Shown here piece after piece: positions 6,593 to 12,064 of a stretch of DNA of 12,064 bases. The position numbers and the translations under genes were made by a program. The stretch spans positions 1-12,064 of the forward strand of contig CAMWXF010000022.1 in assembly GCA_947178115.1 (NCBI GenBank), written 5' to 3'. Every line of letters begins with the position of its first letter. The stretch's first letter is position 1. The notes beneath the pieces were generated by a model. It worked only from the letters and a program-made list of their open reading frames with translations, made no database searches and was not told the DNA's origin. This DNA is from an uncultured Lachnospiraceae bacterium. GTDB taxonomy: Bacteria; Bacillota; Clostridia; Lachnospirales; Lachnospiraceae.

Positions 6593-8248
6593 TTATCGAC
6601 CAAGTGTGGTTAAAATATGTTCCAGCATCTCGCTTATTACGTTGATATAACGGCTGGATGCGTTGTACGCGTTCTGGTATCTGATCATATTGGTCAGCTC
6701 CTCATCAGAGGAAACGCCGACCACCTGTTCTCTCGCATTATACAGTGAATCCGCTGTCTGCGTCTGTGTCTCCTGAATCCCCCGGAATACCGAGCCGCTG
6801 TTGGCTACCTGCGCTACCAGATTCGTATAGTAATCTCTGAAACAAAGCGGTGTCTCCACGTTAGGGTTCAGAGTGTAGATCTTTTCCTCAAAAGCCGCCT
6901 TCAGTCTCTCCGTCAGCGGATTATCTTCCGAATGCTCCTCCTTACGGAATCTCAAAAGCGCCGGGTTCTGTCTGAGTTCCTGATTGATCATGATGTTGGA
7001 AACCGTCCAGTCATCGATATCAATTTTCTTCACGAACAACTGATAAGGATCCCCATTCTCATCCCGAAGATAATCCGATACACCGGCCGGTCCTGCCTTT
7101 TCCGCCTCTTCCGCCAGAATACCGTTAATCTTCGTTGCCACGGCATTGATCAGCTGATCGAATTCCGCCTGTATATTCATGATGATGGACTGGGATATAT
7201 TGCTGTTATACCAGCCCTCCTGGTACTCTCCGTCTGTATTAATATCCTTAAGCTCGCGATATGTGGCTCTGTGATCGCCTCTTGCAAGAAGCATGGCCTT
7301 AAGCGAACCGATATCCGTATTCCGGTCAGAAGATACCACCGCGGTCAGATCAAATACTTCCGCTCCTTCGATTCCTTCCTTCGTCACTACAATATTACCT
7401 TGTGCATCATAATCGCAGTGCGCCAGCATTTTCCAATACGGAGTATAAAACCCTGTCTTCGGGTCTGTATACAGCTCCACTGTGTTGACCATAGAACCTT
7501 TCACAAGATCAATGCCTTCGAATTTCACGGTCATGTAACCCAGTGTATCCTCGCTGTAGGAAATATTCCCCATCTTGCCCAGTTCGTCAAGCAGGTGATT
7601 GCGCCGGTCACGCAGGTCGTTGGCATGCTCCACGCCGCCCGCCTCGGTCTTTACGATCATCCTGTTCAGATCCTCGATCTCCCGCGCATAGCTGTTAATA
7701 TTGTTCACTTCTTTGACAACCGTCTGGTTCAAGTTGTCCTGATACTGGCATAAGCTGGTATACACTGCCGAAGCTCTCTCTGCAAATTCGTAAGCGCGTG
7801 TCACGAACAGATTCTGATTAACTGAACTGGTCGGATCCTTGCTGAGCTCCTGCACAGCTACCCAGAAATTGGATATCGATTCTGAAAACTCATGTCCCTC
7901 GATCGATCCGCCCGATTCGCTCTCGCCTAATATATACTCTATTTCTTCCATCGTGAAAGCCGAGACTTCATAAAAAGAATTCCGTCCGGCTTCTCTGCGA
8001 TAGTTTTTGTCCAAAAAATAATCTCTTTCCTGTCTTGTACGGGAATAATTGACACCGAGACCTAACTGCTTCCAGTTCGTCTTGTTACTCTTCTCAATCG
8101 TCACATACGATCTGGTTGCCTGGGCTACCTGTTGTCTGGTATATCCCACGGTGTCCATATTAGACATGTTATGCGCCGTTGTGTTCAGCGCATTATTTGA
8201 AGTTTGTAATCCTGATACGCCCGTATAAAGGCTTCCCATCAATGACAT
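6593..8248 (-). CDS. flgK: Flagellar hook-associated protein FlgK, first tandem copy
   Basis: This 551-residue FlgK is closer to the usual FlgK length (about 550). It starts MSLMGSLYTGVSGLQTSNNALNTTAHN and continues MSNMDTVGYTRQQV, the flagellar axial-protein rod signature. NDLRDRRNHLLDELGKMGNISY at residues 210-231 matches the conserved FlgK helical segment. The C-terminus GVSSDEELTNMIRYQNAYNASSRYINVISEMLEHIL (511-546) is the classic FlgK ending and pairs with the N-terminal helix in the assembled ring. Three cysteines (167, 278, 469) occur. The ribosome binding site is weak or distant: AAGGA about 12 nt before the ATG in an AT-rich leader. It lies 22 nt after flgN, whose product is expected to be its export chaperone. 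Which of the two copies carries the main junction role cannot be told from sequence alone. Confidence 0.94.
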   Translation of the reverse strand: MSLMGSLYTGVSGLQTSNNALNTTAHNMSNMDTVGYTRQQVAQATRSYVTIEKSNKTNWKQLGLGVNYSRTRQERDYFLDKNYRREAGRNSFYEVSAFTMEEIEYILGESESGGSIEGHEFSESISNFWVAVQELSKDPTSSVNQNLFVTRAYEFAERASAVYTSLCQYQDNLNQTVVKEVNNINSYAREIEDLNRMIVKTEAGGVEHANDLRDRRNHLLDELGKMGNISYSEDTLGYMTVKFEGIDLVKGSMVNTVELYTDPKTGFYTPYWKMLAHCDYDAQGNIVVTKEGIEGAEVFDLTAVVSSDRNTDIGSLKAMLLARGDHRATYRELKDINTDGEYQEGWYNSNISQSIIMNIQAEFDQLINAVATKINGILAEEAEKAGPAGVSDYLRDENGDPYQLFVKKIDIDDWTVSNIMINQELRQNPALLRFRKEEHSEDNPLTERLKAAFEEKIYTLNPNVETPLCFRDYYTNLVAQVANSGSVFRGIQETQTQTADSLYNAREQVVGVSSDEELTNMIRYQNAYNASSRYINVISEMLEHILTTLGR

Positions 8249-8270
8249 ATATATCTACCGTCCTTAACAA

Positions 8271-8789
8271 TTATTGTTTCGCATCAAAGGCTTTGTAACT
8301 TGAGCCGATCATATCACCGGTATTGTAAGCGCCCTTGTTATAGTTCGCCGTCTCCGGAGCCTTGTTCATCGCCTGGAGAACGTTCATATTAAACTGCACC
8401 AGTTCCAATGCTTCCTGAATCAGTTCGCGGTTCTGCTCGTTGATCCGTTTCACACTGCGCACGTTATCCTGCAGTTTATCGAACACAATTGCCAGTTTCT
8501 CCTGTTCTTCCGGTCTTGCCGCCAGCATTTTGATCAAATCTACAATCTTTAATTTTTCAACATCCTTGTTAAGCACATTCGCAATATCATTGACAGCTTC
8601 ATTTCTCTGATGATCCAGATGATTGATTCTGCTTACTATGATCTGCTCTTCATCCGTGATTTTTGCCAACTGCTCTAAGTCCTCAGACACAATGACCGGA
8701 GTTTTCTTCATGGACAGAGCCAAGAGTTTCTCATATTCCTGGCTCTCTTTCTCCAAAACATCGATCAAGACTTCCATTAAACTCGCCAC
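8271..8789 (-). CDS. flgN: Flagellar export chaperone FlgN, GTG start
   Basis: FlgN binds the C-terminal helices of FlgK and FlgL in the cytoplasm and brings them to the flagellar export gate. The 172-residue product is almost all helical. N-terminal segment MEVLIDVLEKESQEYEKLLALSMKK is followed by VSEDLEQLAKITDEEQIIVSRINHLDHQRNEAVNDIANVL (about 34-73), the FlgN pattern of a first helix pair. A C-terminal helix at about 104-140 (LQDNVRSVKRINEQNRELIQEALELVQFNMNVLQ) ends in a flexible tail that finishes FDAKQ. The start codon is GTG; AAGGAG at 8800-8805 is 10 nt before it, whereas the first in-frame ATG (8777) would be 22 nt away. The gene sits between flgM and flgK, the usual FlgN position. 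There is no cysteine. Confidence 0.92.
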   Translation of the reverse strand: MASLMEVLIDVLEKESQEYEKLLALSMKKTPVIVSEDLEQLAKITDEEQIIVSRINHLDHQRNEAVNDIANVLNKDVEKLKIVDLIKMLAARPEEQEKLAIVFDKLQDNVRSVKRINEQNRELIQEALELVQFNMNVLQAMNKAPETANYNKGAYNTGDMIGSSYKAFDAKQ

Positions 8790-8813
8790 GCCGATAGCTC
8801 TCCTTCACTGTGT

Positions 8814-9095
8814 CTACAGACTTTCGATCTCTTCGTACTTCTTCATCAGTCTCTCTGCAAAGCTCTCTCCGCTCACCTGATAAGTGCCGTTCGCAATACC
8901 TGCCTTGATAGGAGCCGTCAGTTCTTCTCTGATGTCACTCGCTGCAGCCACTGCGTTCTTTGCAGTCTGGATATCCTTACCGATACTGGAAATCTGTATC
9001 TGGTCGGAAGCACCCGATTTTGCTTTTCCCTGTAATTTTGTGGGCTTCTTCGTGTTGTATAACTGCTGTACCTGTGTATATGATTCAATACGCAT
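8814..9095 (-). CDS. flgM: Anti-sigma-28 factor FlgM
   Basis: FlgM binds sigma-28 (FliA/SigD) and holds it inactive until the hook-basal body is finished, delaying late flagellar genes. The 93-residue product begins MRIESYTQVQQLYN, as Clostridia FlgM proteins do, has a flexible polar region to about residue 30, then DQIQISSIGKDIQ and the sigma-binding C-terminal part ASDIREELTAPIKAGIANGTYQVSGESFAERLMKKYEE (52-89). A strong AAAGGAGG is 8 nt before the ATG. The gene opens the flagellar block directly behind a sigma-28-type promoter, so sigma-28 would make its own inhibitor, a known feedback arrangement. flgN follows 24 nt downstream. Confidence 0.96.
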   Translation of the reverse strand: MRIESYTQVQQLYNTKKPTKLQGKAKSGASDQIQISSIGKDIQTAKNAVAAASDIREELTAPIKAGIANGTYQVSGESFAERLMKKYEEIESL

Positions 9096-9139
9096 AGAAG
9101 ATGCCTCCTTTCATGCATAAATAATTCTTTACAGTATTT

Positions 9140-9166
9140 GTATCGGATAATTCGCGAAAGACTTTA
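9140..9166 (-). promoter_or_regulatory. Sigma-28 (sigma-D) type promoter for flgM and the flagellar operon
   Basis: On the minus strand TAAA (9166-9163), a 15-nt spacer, then TCCGATAC (9147-9140). Compared with the sigma-D consensus TAAA, about 15 nt, GCCGATAT, two -10 positions differ. The same T in place of the leading G occurs in the flaG promoter of this window, which supports both calls. Transcription would begin about 38 nt before the flgM ATG. No equally good sigma-A promoter is seen in this gap. Confidence 0.85.
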
Positions 9167-9206
9167 GAGTTGAAATGATTTTTTATTAACCTTTATTGAT
9201 TTGAGA

Positions 9207-9242
9207 AAAGGGAAAACCAGTAAATCTCCTGATTTTCCCTTT
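9207..9242 (-). terminator. Rho-independent terminator between the membrane protein gene and flgM
   Basis: The minus-strand RNA would form a 14-bp stem, arms AAAGGGAAAATCAG and CTGGTTTTCCCTTT with one G-U wobble, an 8-nt loop and a short U run (CCCUUUUCUC). It begins about 38 nt after the stop codon of the six-helix membrane protein and ends about 40 nt before the sigma-28 promoter, so it separates the two transcription units. Confidence 0.85.
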
Positions 9243-9279
9243 ATAAGACCTGTTCTTTAAAATTTATCACTCCCTGCAA

Positions 9280-9843
9280 TTATGCATTCAGTGCCTTGCT
9301 GCTCTTGTTTAAGAAGATCATATACAAAACAGACGCAACCAAGGATATGATCGCAACGATAATAGCTGCAATTCCTGCGATCACACTCAATACCGGAATC
9401 TTCGCAAGGATCGCAACAACGATCAGCACACCATAACAGCCTGCATTAATCTTCCATACTGACTCGCCCTTCTGCGCAACATCTGCAGCACCGATCTGAT
9501 TCATGACCTCAGATACGGAAGTACACACCAGATACACTACTAAGAAGCTAAGCACATAGCCCACGATCGAAACGATCACACCCAAAAATCCGTTCTTTAA
9601 AAATGCACCGACAGCACTTACAACAATGTTTACAATCGTAAGGGTGAATGCCTTCTTGCATCCCTCGATATCCTTACCTGCTCCGTACAATCCTACCATA
9701 CTGAGAATTGAAAAGACCAATAATGCGATTCCTGCGAGAATGTTCACGATCGGAATGATTGCCAGTACCGCACAAACAACGGCGCCAACCGATGCGATAA
9801 ACATTTTCTTAAGACCTGCTGCTGCGTTTTCCAAATTTCCCAT
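9280..9843 (-). CDS. Six-helix integral membrane protein of unknown function
   Basis: A 187-residue hydrophobic protein with about six membrane segments, at roughly residues 14-31, 34-53, 66-82, 86-107, 135-149 and 152-178, arranged as three hairpins. A short charged loop (GLYGAGKDIEGCKKAF) follows the first hairpin, a longer polar loop (SEVMNQIGAADVAQKGESVWKI) the second, and the protein ends NKSSKALNA. The first and third hairpins resemble each other (IIPIVNILAGIALLVFSILS against KIPVLSVIAGIAAIIVAIIS), which points to internal duplication. There is no signal peptide distinct from the first helix and no catalytic motif. I recognise the general look of a family common in gut Clostridia but know no function. 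AGGAGG lies 10 nt before the ATG. It ends at the 9207-9242 terminator and may have its own promoter upstream, so it is probably monocistronic. Confidence 0.8.
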   Translation of the reverse strand: MGNLENAAAGLKKMFIASVGAVVCAVLAIIPIVNILAGIALLVFSILSMVGLYGAGKDIEGCKKAFTLTIVNIVVSAVGAFLKNGFLGVIVSIVGYVLSFLVVYLVCTSVSEVMNQIGAADVAQKGESVWKINAGCYGVLIVVAILAKIPVLSVIAGIAAIIVAIISLVASVLYMIFLNKSSKALNA

Positions 9844-9908
9844 TTACTCATTTCCTCCTAAAGTTAGTTGATAGACCATATCCCTCTTGATCCCTCATAA
9901 TCCTTCGT

Positions 9909-9939
9909 AAAAATAAGTGTTTGCCATAACACTATTTTT
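9909..9939 (-). repeat. AT-rich inverted repeat in the leader of the six-helix membrane protein gene
   Basis: The minus strand reads AAAAATAGTGTT, spacer ATGGCA, AACACTTATTTTT. The inner arms AGTGTT and AACACT are perfect, and the outer A and T runs pair with a single bulge. It could be a weak two-way terminator, an attenuator or an operator. It lies between the possible promoter at 9962-9990 and the gene start at 9843. Confidence 0.55.
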
Positions 9940-9961
9940 ACAGTTACACACTACATGGAAT

Positions 9962-9990
9962 ATTGTATCAAAGTATATCATCTATGGAAA
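9962..9990 (-). promoter_or_regulatory. Possible sigma-A promoter for the six-helix membrane protein gene
   Basis: The minus strand has TTTCCA (9990-9985), 17 nt, then TACAAT (9967-9962). These match four of six and five of six consensus bases. The region is AT-rich, so chance matches are likely. The rest of the 282-nt gap (9844-10125) holds the inverted repeat at 9909-9939, a small hairpin at 10108-10125 and no gene I can support. Confidence 0.35.
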
Positions 9991-10107
9991 TATGGTATTT
10001 TAACTAATTTTAACAAGATTTTCGTATTTTTTCGTAACTATTTGCCATTTCTTGTATCATGGCTCTCAAAAATTAATATCAGCTTTTCCGGACTGCCTGC
10101 ACAGATC

Positions 10108-10125
10108 GCGGACATTTTTATCCGC
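10108..10125 (-). other. Small hairpin directly after the stop codon of the two-helix protein gene
   Basis: GCGGA, an 8-nt A-rich loop, then TCCGC on the minus strand, immediately after the TAG at 10126. No U run follows, so it is not a standard terminator. It may protect the 3' end of the message or mean nothing. Confidence 0.3.
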
Positions 10126-10626
10126 CTAATGCTGAATAACTTCCGGCAGTACCGCGTCAATATCTACATAATAATTTTTGAAATTCTCACCGTCCACATA
10201 GACCCTTACCATCCGGTCCCGCAAAAACGGCTCCGGATCGAAATACAGGCCCCTGCTTCTAAATGTATGGATATTGCCGTACATATCCTGATATCTGCAT
10301 ACTATGACATAGGGATGTCTGCCGTTTACTCGGACGGCATGATTCATAACAATATCCGAAATCTCCGCCGTAATATACTGTCCCGAATTGATCAGCCTGT
10401 TGCCCACGATTCTTTTACGGATATCCATGCACAGACATATCACTCCTACAATCAAGAGCGCCGCGCCTGTTGCACAGAATATAAAACGGAAATAATCGAC
10501 ATCTCCGTCTACTTTGAAGTTTCCCGCAAGTGCCCCTACTATTATGTATCCGATTCCCATGGGGATGAGGATAATGCTTACCATAAGAAGCGCCGTCACC
10601 CCTCTTTTCACCTTTCGTTTCTCCAT
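10126..10626 (-). CDS. Small membrane protein with two helices and a DUF3592-like cytoplasmic domain
   Basis: A 166-residue protein of unknown function. A basic N-terminus (MEKRKVKRGV) leads into a membrane helix at about residues 11-33; a short outside loop follows, then a second helix at about 47-68 and a basic DIRKR. By the positive-inside rule both ends face the cytoplasm. Residues about 82-158 form a beta-rich domain: GQYITAEISDIVMN, VNGRHPYVIVCRYQD, HTFRSRGLYFDPEPF, VRVYVDGENFKNYYVDIDAVLP. This layout (two helices, then A-x-I, V-x-NG-x-x-P-Y, S-x-x-x-x-F-DP, V-x-VY-x-D and YYVD) is what I associate with DUF3592-type proteins; that assignment is from memory and not certain. A GGGAG element precedes the ATG and may be covered by a hairpin. 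The gene is 48 nt after the aminopeptidase gene and probably shares its transcript. Confidence 0.8.
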   Translation of the reverse strand: MEKRKVKRGVTALLMVSIILIPMGIGYIIVGALAGNFKVDGDVDYFRFIFCATGAALLIVGVICLCMDIRKRIVGNRLINSGQYITAEISDIVMNHAVRVNGRHPYVIVCRYQDMYGNIHTFRSRGLYFDPEPFLRDRMVRVYVDGENFKNYYVDIDAVLPEVIQH

Positions 10627-10634
10627 GTTGTGTG

Positions 10635-10660
10635 CTCTCCCTTCCCGGAGAGGAATCTCC
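10635..10660 (-). promoter_or_regulatory. Two mutually exclusive hairpins over the ribosome binding site of the two-helix protein gene
   Basis: Three short arms follow one another on the minus strand: GGAGA (10660-10656), CTCTCC (10652-10647) and GGAGAG (10640-10635). The middle arm can pair with the first (5 bp, 4-nt loop) or with the third (6 bp, 6-nt loop). The third arm is the Shine-Dalgarno of the gene starting at 10626. The stems are short, so a regulatory role is only a suggestion. Confidence 0.35.
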
Positions 10661-10674
10661 CCAAAGAATATCTT

Positions 10675-11988
10675 TTAAGATTCCTCATCCTCATAATACG
10701 CACGAAACGCTTCTTTCGTATAGAAATTGTCCGCCACAGCCCCGAATTCCCGGATCGAATGCATTGCAAGCACAGGGGTTCCGATGTCTACCGTAGGGAT
10801 CGTGGTCAGACTGGATAACGCCGGCCCGATCGTAGAGCCGCCGACGATATCATTTCTGTTGACATACTTCTGATACGGGACCTGCGCCCGTCTGCAGGCT
10901 TCCATAAAATATGCAGCACTGAATGCATTGGTACTGTACCGCTGTGACGCAGAGTATTTGATCACCGGACCACCGCCCGGTACCGGACGACTCTCCGGAT
11001 CATGCTTATCACTGTAATTCGGGTGGACCGCATGGGCTGTGTCCGCAGAGATCGATGTCGAATTCGCTATCGCCTGAAAACAAGCGTCGTCCGTCAATCC
11101 GAGATTTTTGCTGATCCGCTCCAATGTATGCGGCAGGAAACCGGAATGAGCTCCCTGCGCAGAGGCGCTTCCCACCTCCTCGTGATCAAAAGCGGCAAAC
11201 ACTTTACATCTCTTTCCATCTTCTTCAGATTCCAGCAACGCTGACAGTCCGGCATAAACCATACACAGATTATCGATTCGGGAAGCAGAGATAAATTCTT
11301 CATTTGGTCCCATGAAGATTCCCTTCTGATATTCGTACAAAAATAATTCATAGTCCAGAATATCGGCCTTCTCTATACCTGTTTCCTTCTGAATCAGCTC
11401 AAACAGATAATCGCCTTTCTCCATTCCCTCCTCTTTCATGGACAGCAACGGAAGGATATCCGTCTGTTTATTATAACTGCAATTTGTATTGCAGTCTCTG
11501 TTAAAGTGAATGCAGAGATTGGGAATCATGCACACAGGTTTGTCAATCTTAACGAGACGCTCCGTCAATCCGCCGTCCTGCTTCACGATCACCCGTCCTG
11601 CCATGGCAAGAGGGCGATCAAACCATGTACTTAGAATGGTGCCGCCATAAACTTCCACATTCAGCTTCACATATCCATCCGGTGTGACCATACAGGCTCC
11701 CGGCTTAATTTTCAGGGCGGGGGAATCGGTGTGGGCACCAATGATCCGAAATCCCTCTTTGGCCAAATCTCCGTCTCCCACTGTAAAAGCAATGATACAT
11801 GAATGATTGTTTATGACAAAATACTTGCCGCCCGCATGCAGAGACCACTTTTCCGTTTCTTTCAGTTCCTGAAAATCATGATTCCTAAGCATTTCCGCTG
11901 CGTTCTCTACGGCGTGATACGCGGTAGGGCTGTCATTTAAATATTGCAGCATGTTTTCTGAAAAATTTTGTTGTGTGTGGTTGTCCAT
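10675..11988 (-). CDS. apeB: M18 family zinc aminopeptidase (aspartyl aminopeptidase type)
   Basis: A cytoplasmic dinuclear zinc exopeptidase that removes N-terminal residues from peptides, in M18 enzymes often acidic ones. The 437-residue length is normal. All the M18 metal and catalytic motifs are present: AHTDSP (H86), the EVYGGTILSTWFDRPLAMAGRV segment (112-133), SASRIDN (D239), FDHEEVGS (catalytic E270, ligand E271), ISADTAHAVHPNY (D316) and DIGTPVLAMHS (H410). It therefore looks active. Odd point: four cysteines at 153, 159, 166 and 170 in a stretch where relatives usually have few. GGGAG lies 10 nt before the ATG. Only 76 nt of upstream sequence is in the window and no convincing promoter is seen. 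The two-helix membrane protein gene follows 48 nt downstream. The substrate is not defined by sequence; the symbol apeB is by family. Confidence 0.95.
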   Translation of the reverse strand: MDNHTQQNFSENMLQYLNDSPTAYHAVENAAEMLRNHDFQELKETEKWSLHAGGKYFVINNHSCIIAFTVGDGDLAKEGFRIIGAHTDSPALKIKPGACMVTPDGYVKLNVEVYGGTILSTWFDRPLAMAGRVIVKQDGGLTERLVKIDKPVCMIPNLCIHFNRDCNTNCSYNKQTDILPLLSMKEEGMEKGDYLFELIQKETGIEKADILDYELFLYEYQKGIFMGPNEEFISASRIDNLCMVYAGLSALLESEEDGKRCKVFAAFDHEEVGSASAQGAHSGFLPHTLERISKNLGLTDDACFQAIANSTSISADTAHAVHPNYSDKHDPESRPVPGGGPVIKYSASQRYSTNAFSAAYFMEACRRAQVPYQKYVNRNDIVGGSTIGPALSSLTTIPTVDIGTPVLAMHSIREFGAVADNFYTKEAFRAYYEDEES

Positions 11989-12064
11989 TGGTTTTGTACT
12001 CCCTATATTTCATGATGGTTGCTGATTTCAACCGAAACGTTTTTCCCGCTAAACGCAATTCCGT

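Noticed and set aside
8918..9118. Overlapping minus-strand frame starting MHERRHLL, which uses an ATG upstream of flgM
   Set aside because: Its ATG lies before the flgM Shine-Dalgarno, it has no ribosome binding site of its own, and it overlaps the clear flgM frame.
11476..11495. Perfect inverted repeat ACTGCAAT-TTGT-ATTGCAGT inside the aminopeptidase gene
   Set aside because: It is inside coding sequence with no sign of a promoter or operator role. For one spacer length a perfect 8-bp dyad is expected about 0.2 times in 12 kb (12064 divided by 4 to the 8th), so over several spacers one by chance is unsurprising.
11989..12064. Possible promoter TTGAAA with TATAGG before the aminopeptidase gene
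   Set aside because: The -10 would almost touch the Shine-Dalgarno GGGAG and leave a leader of about 14 nt. Too little upstream sequence is available to choose a promoter.

Overview
The window is a stretch of chromosome in which every gene I can support lies on the minus strand, so the transcription order runs from high to low coordinates. It looks like a motile Gram-positive anaerobe of the Clostridia, most likely a Lachnospiraceae relative such as Roseburia, Lachnospira or Butyrivibrio. The reasons are a late flagellar operon that carries fliW and csrA, sigma-28/sigma-D-type promoters, strong AGGAGG-type ribosome binding sites, an M18 aminopeptidase and a Clostridia-type multi-pass membrane protein. 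The taxon is inferred from gene content only.

Layout in transcription order. Positions 11988-9280 hold three non-flagellar genes: an M18 zinc aminopeptidase, a small two-helix membrane protein with a DUF3592-like tail, and a six-helix membrane protein that ends at a good rho-independent terminator (9207-9242). Next comes a near-consensus sigma-28 promoter (9140-9166), followed by a tight block: flgM (anti-sigma-28), flgN (chaperone), two different tandem flgK genes, flgL, fliW and csrA. A second near-consensus sigma-28 promoter (2304-2330) lies in the csrA-flaG gap and leads into flaG and fliD. fliD runs off the low-coordinate end of the window, with 568 residues visible.

How the parts work together. 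FlgM holds sigma-28 until the hook is complete. FlgN delivers the hook-filament junction proteins. The FlgK proteins and FlgL form the junction, FliD caps the filament, and FlaG is thought to influence filament length. FliW and CsrA form the partner switch that couples flagellin level to translation; the flagellin gene itself is not in the window. The flaG ribosome binding site lies in the loop of a small hairpin with an ACAnGGAnGU core, which is what a CsrA target looks like, so the switch may also act on flaG.

I see no mobile element, CRISPR array, tRNA, rRNA or defence system, and no wholly new system. The points most worth a second look are the possible CsrA site on flaG, the two divergent tandem FlgK proteins (one with six cysteines), and the very long helical insert with an internal repeat in FliD.
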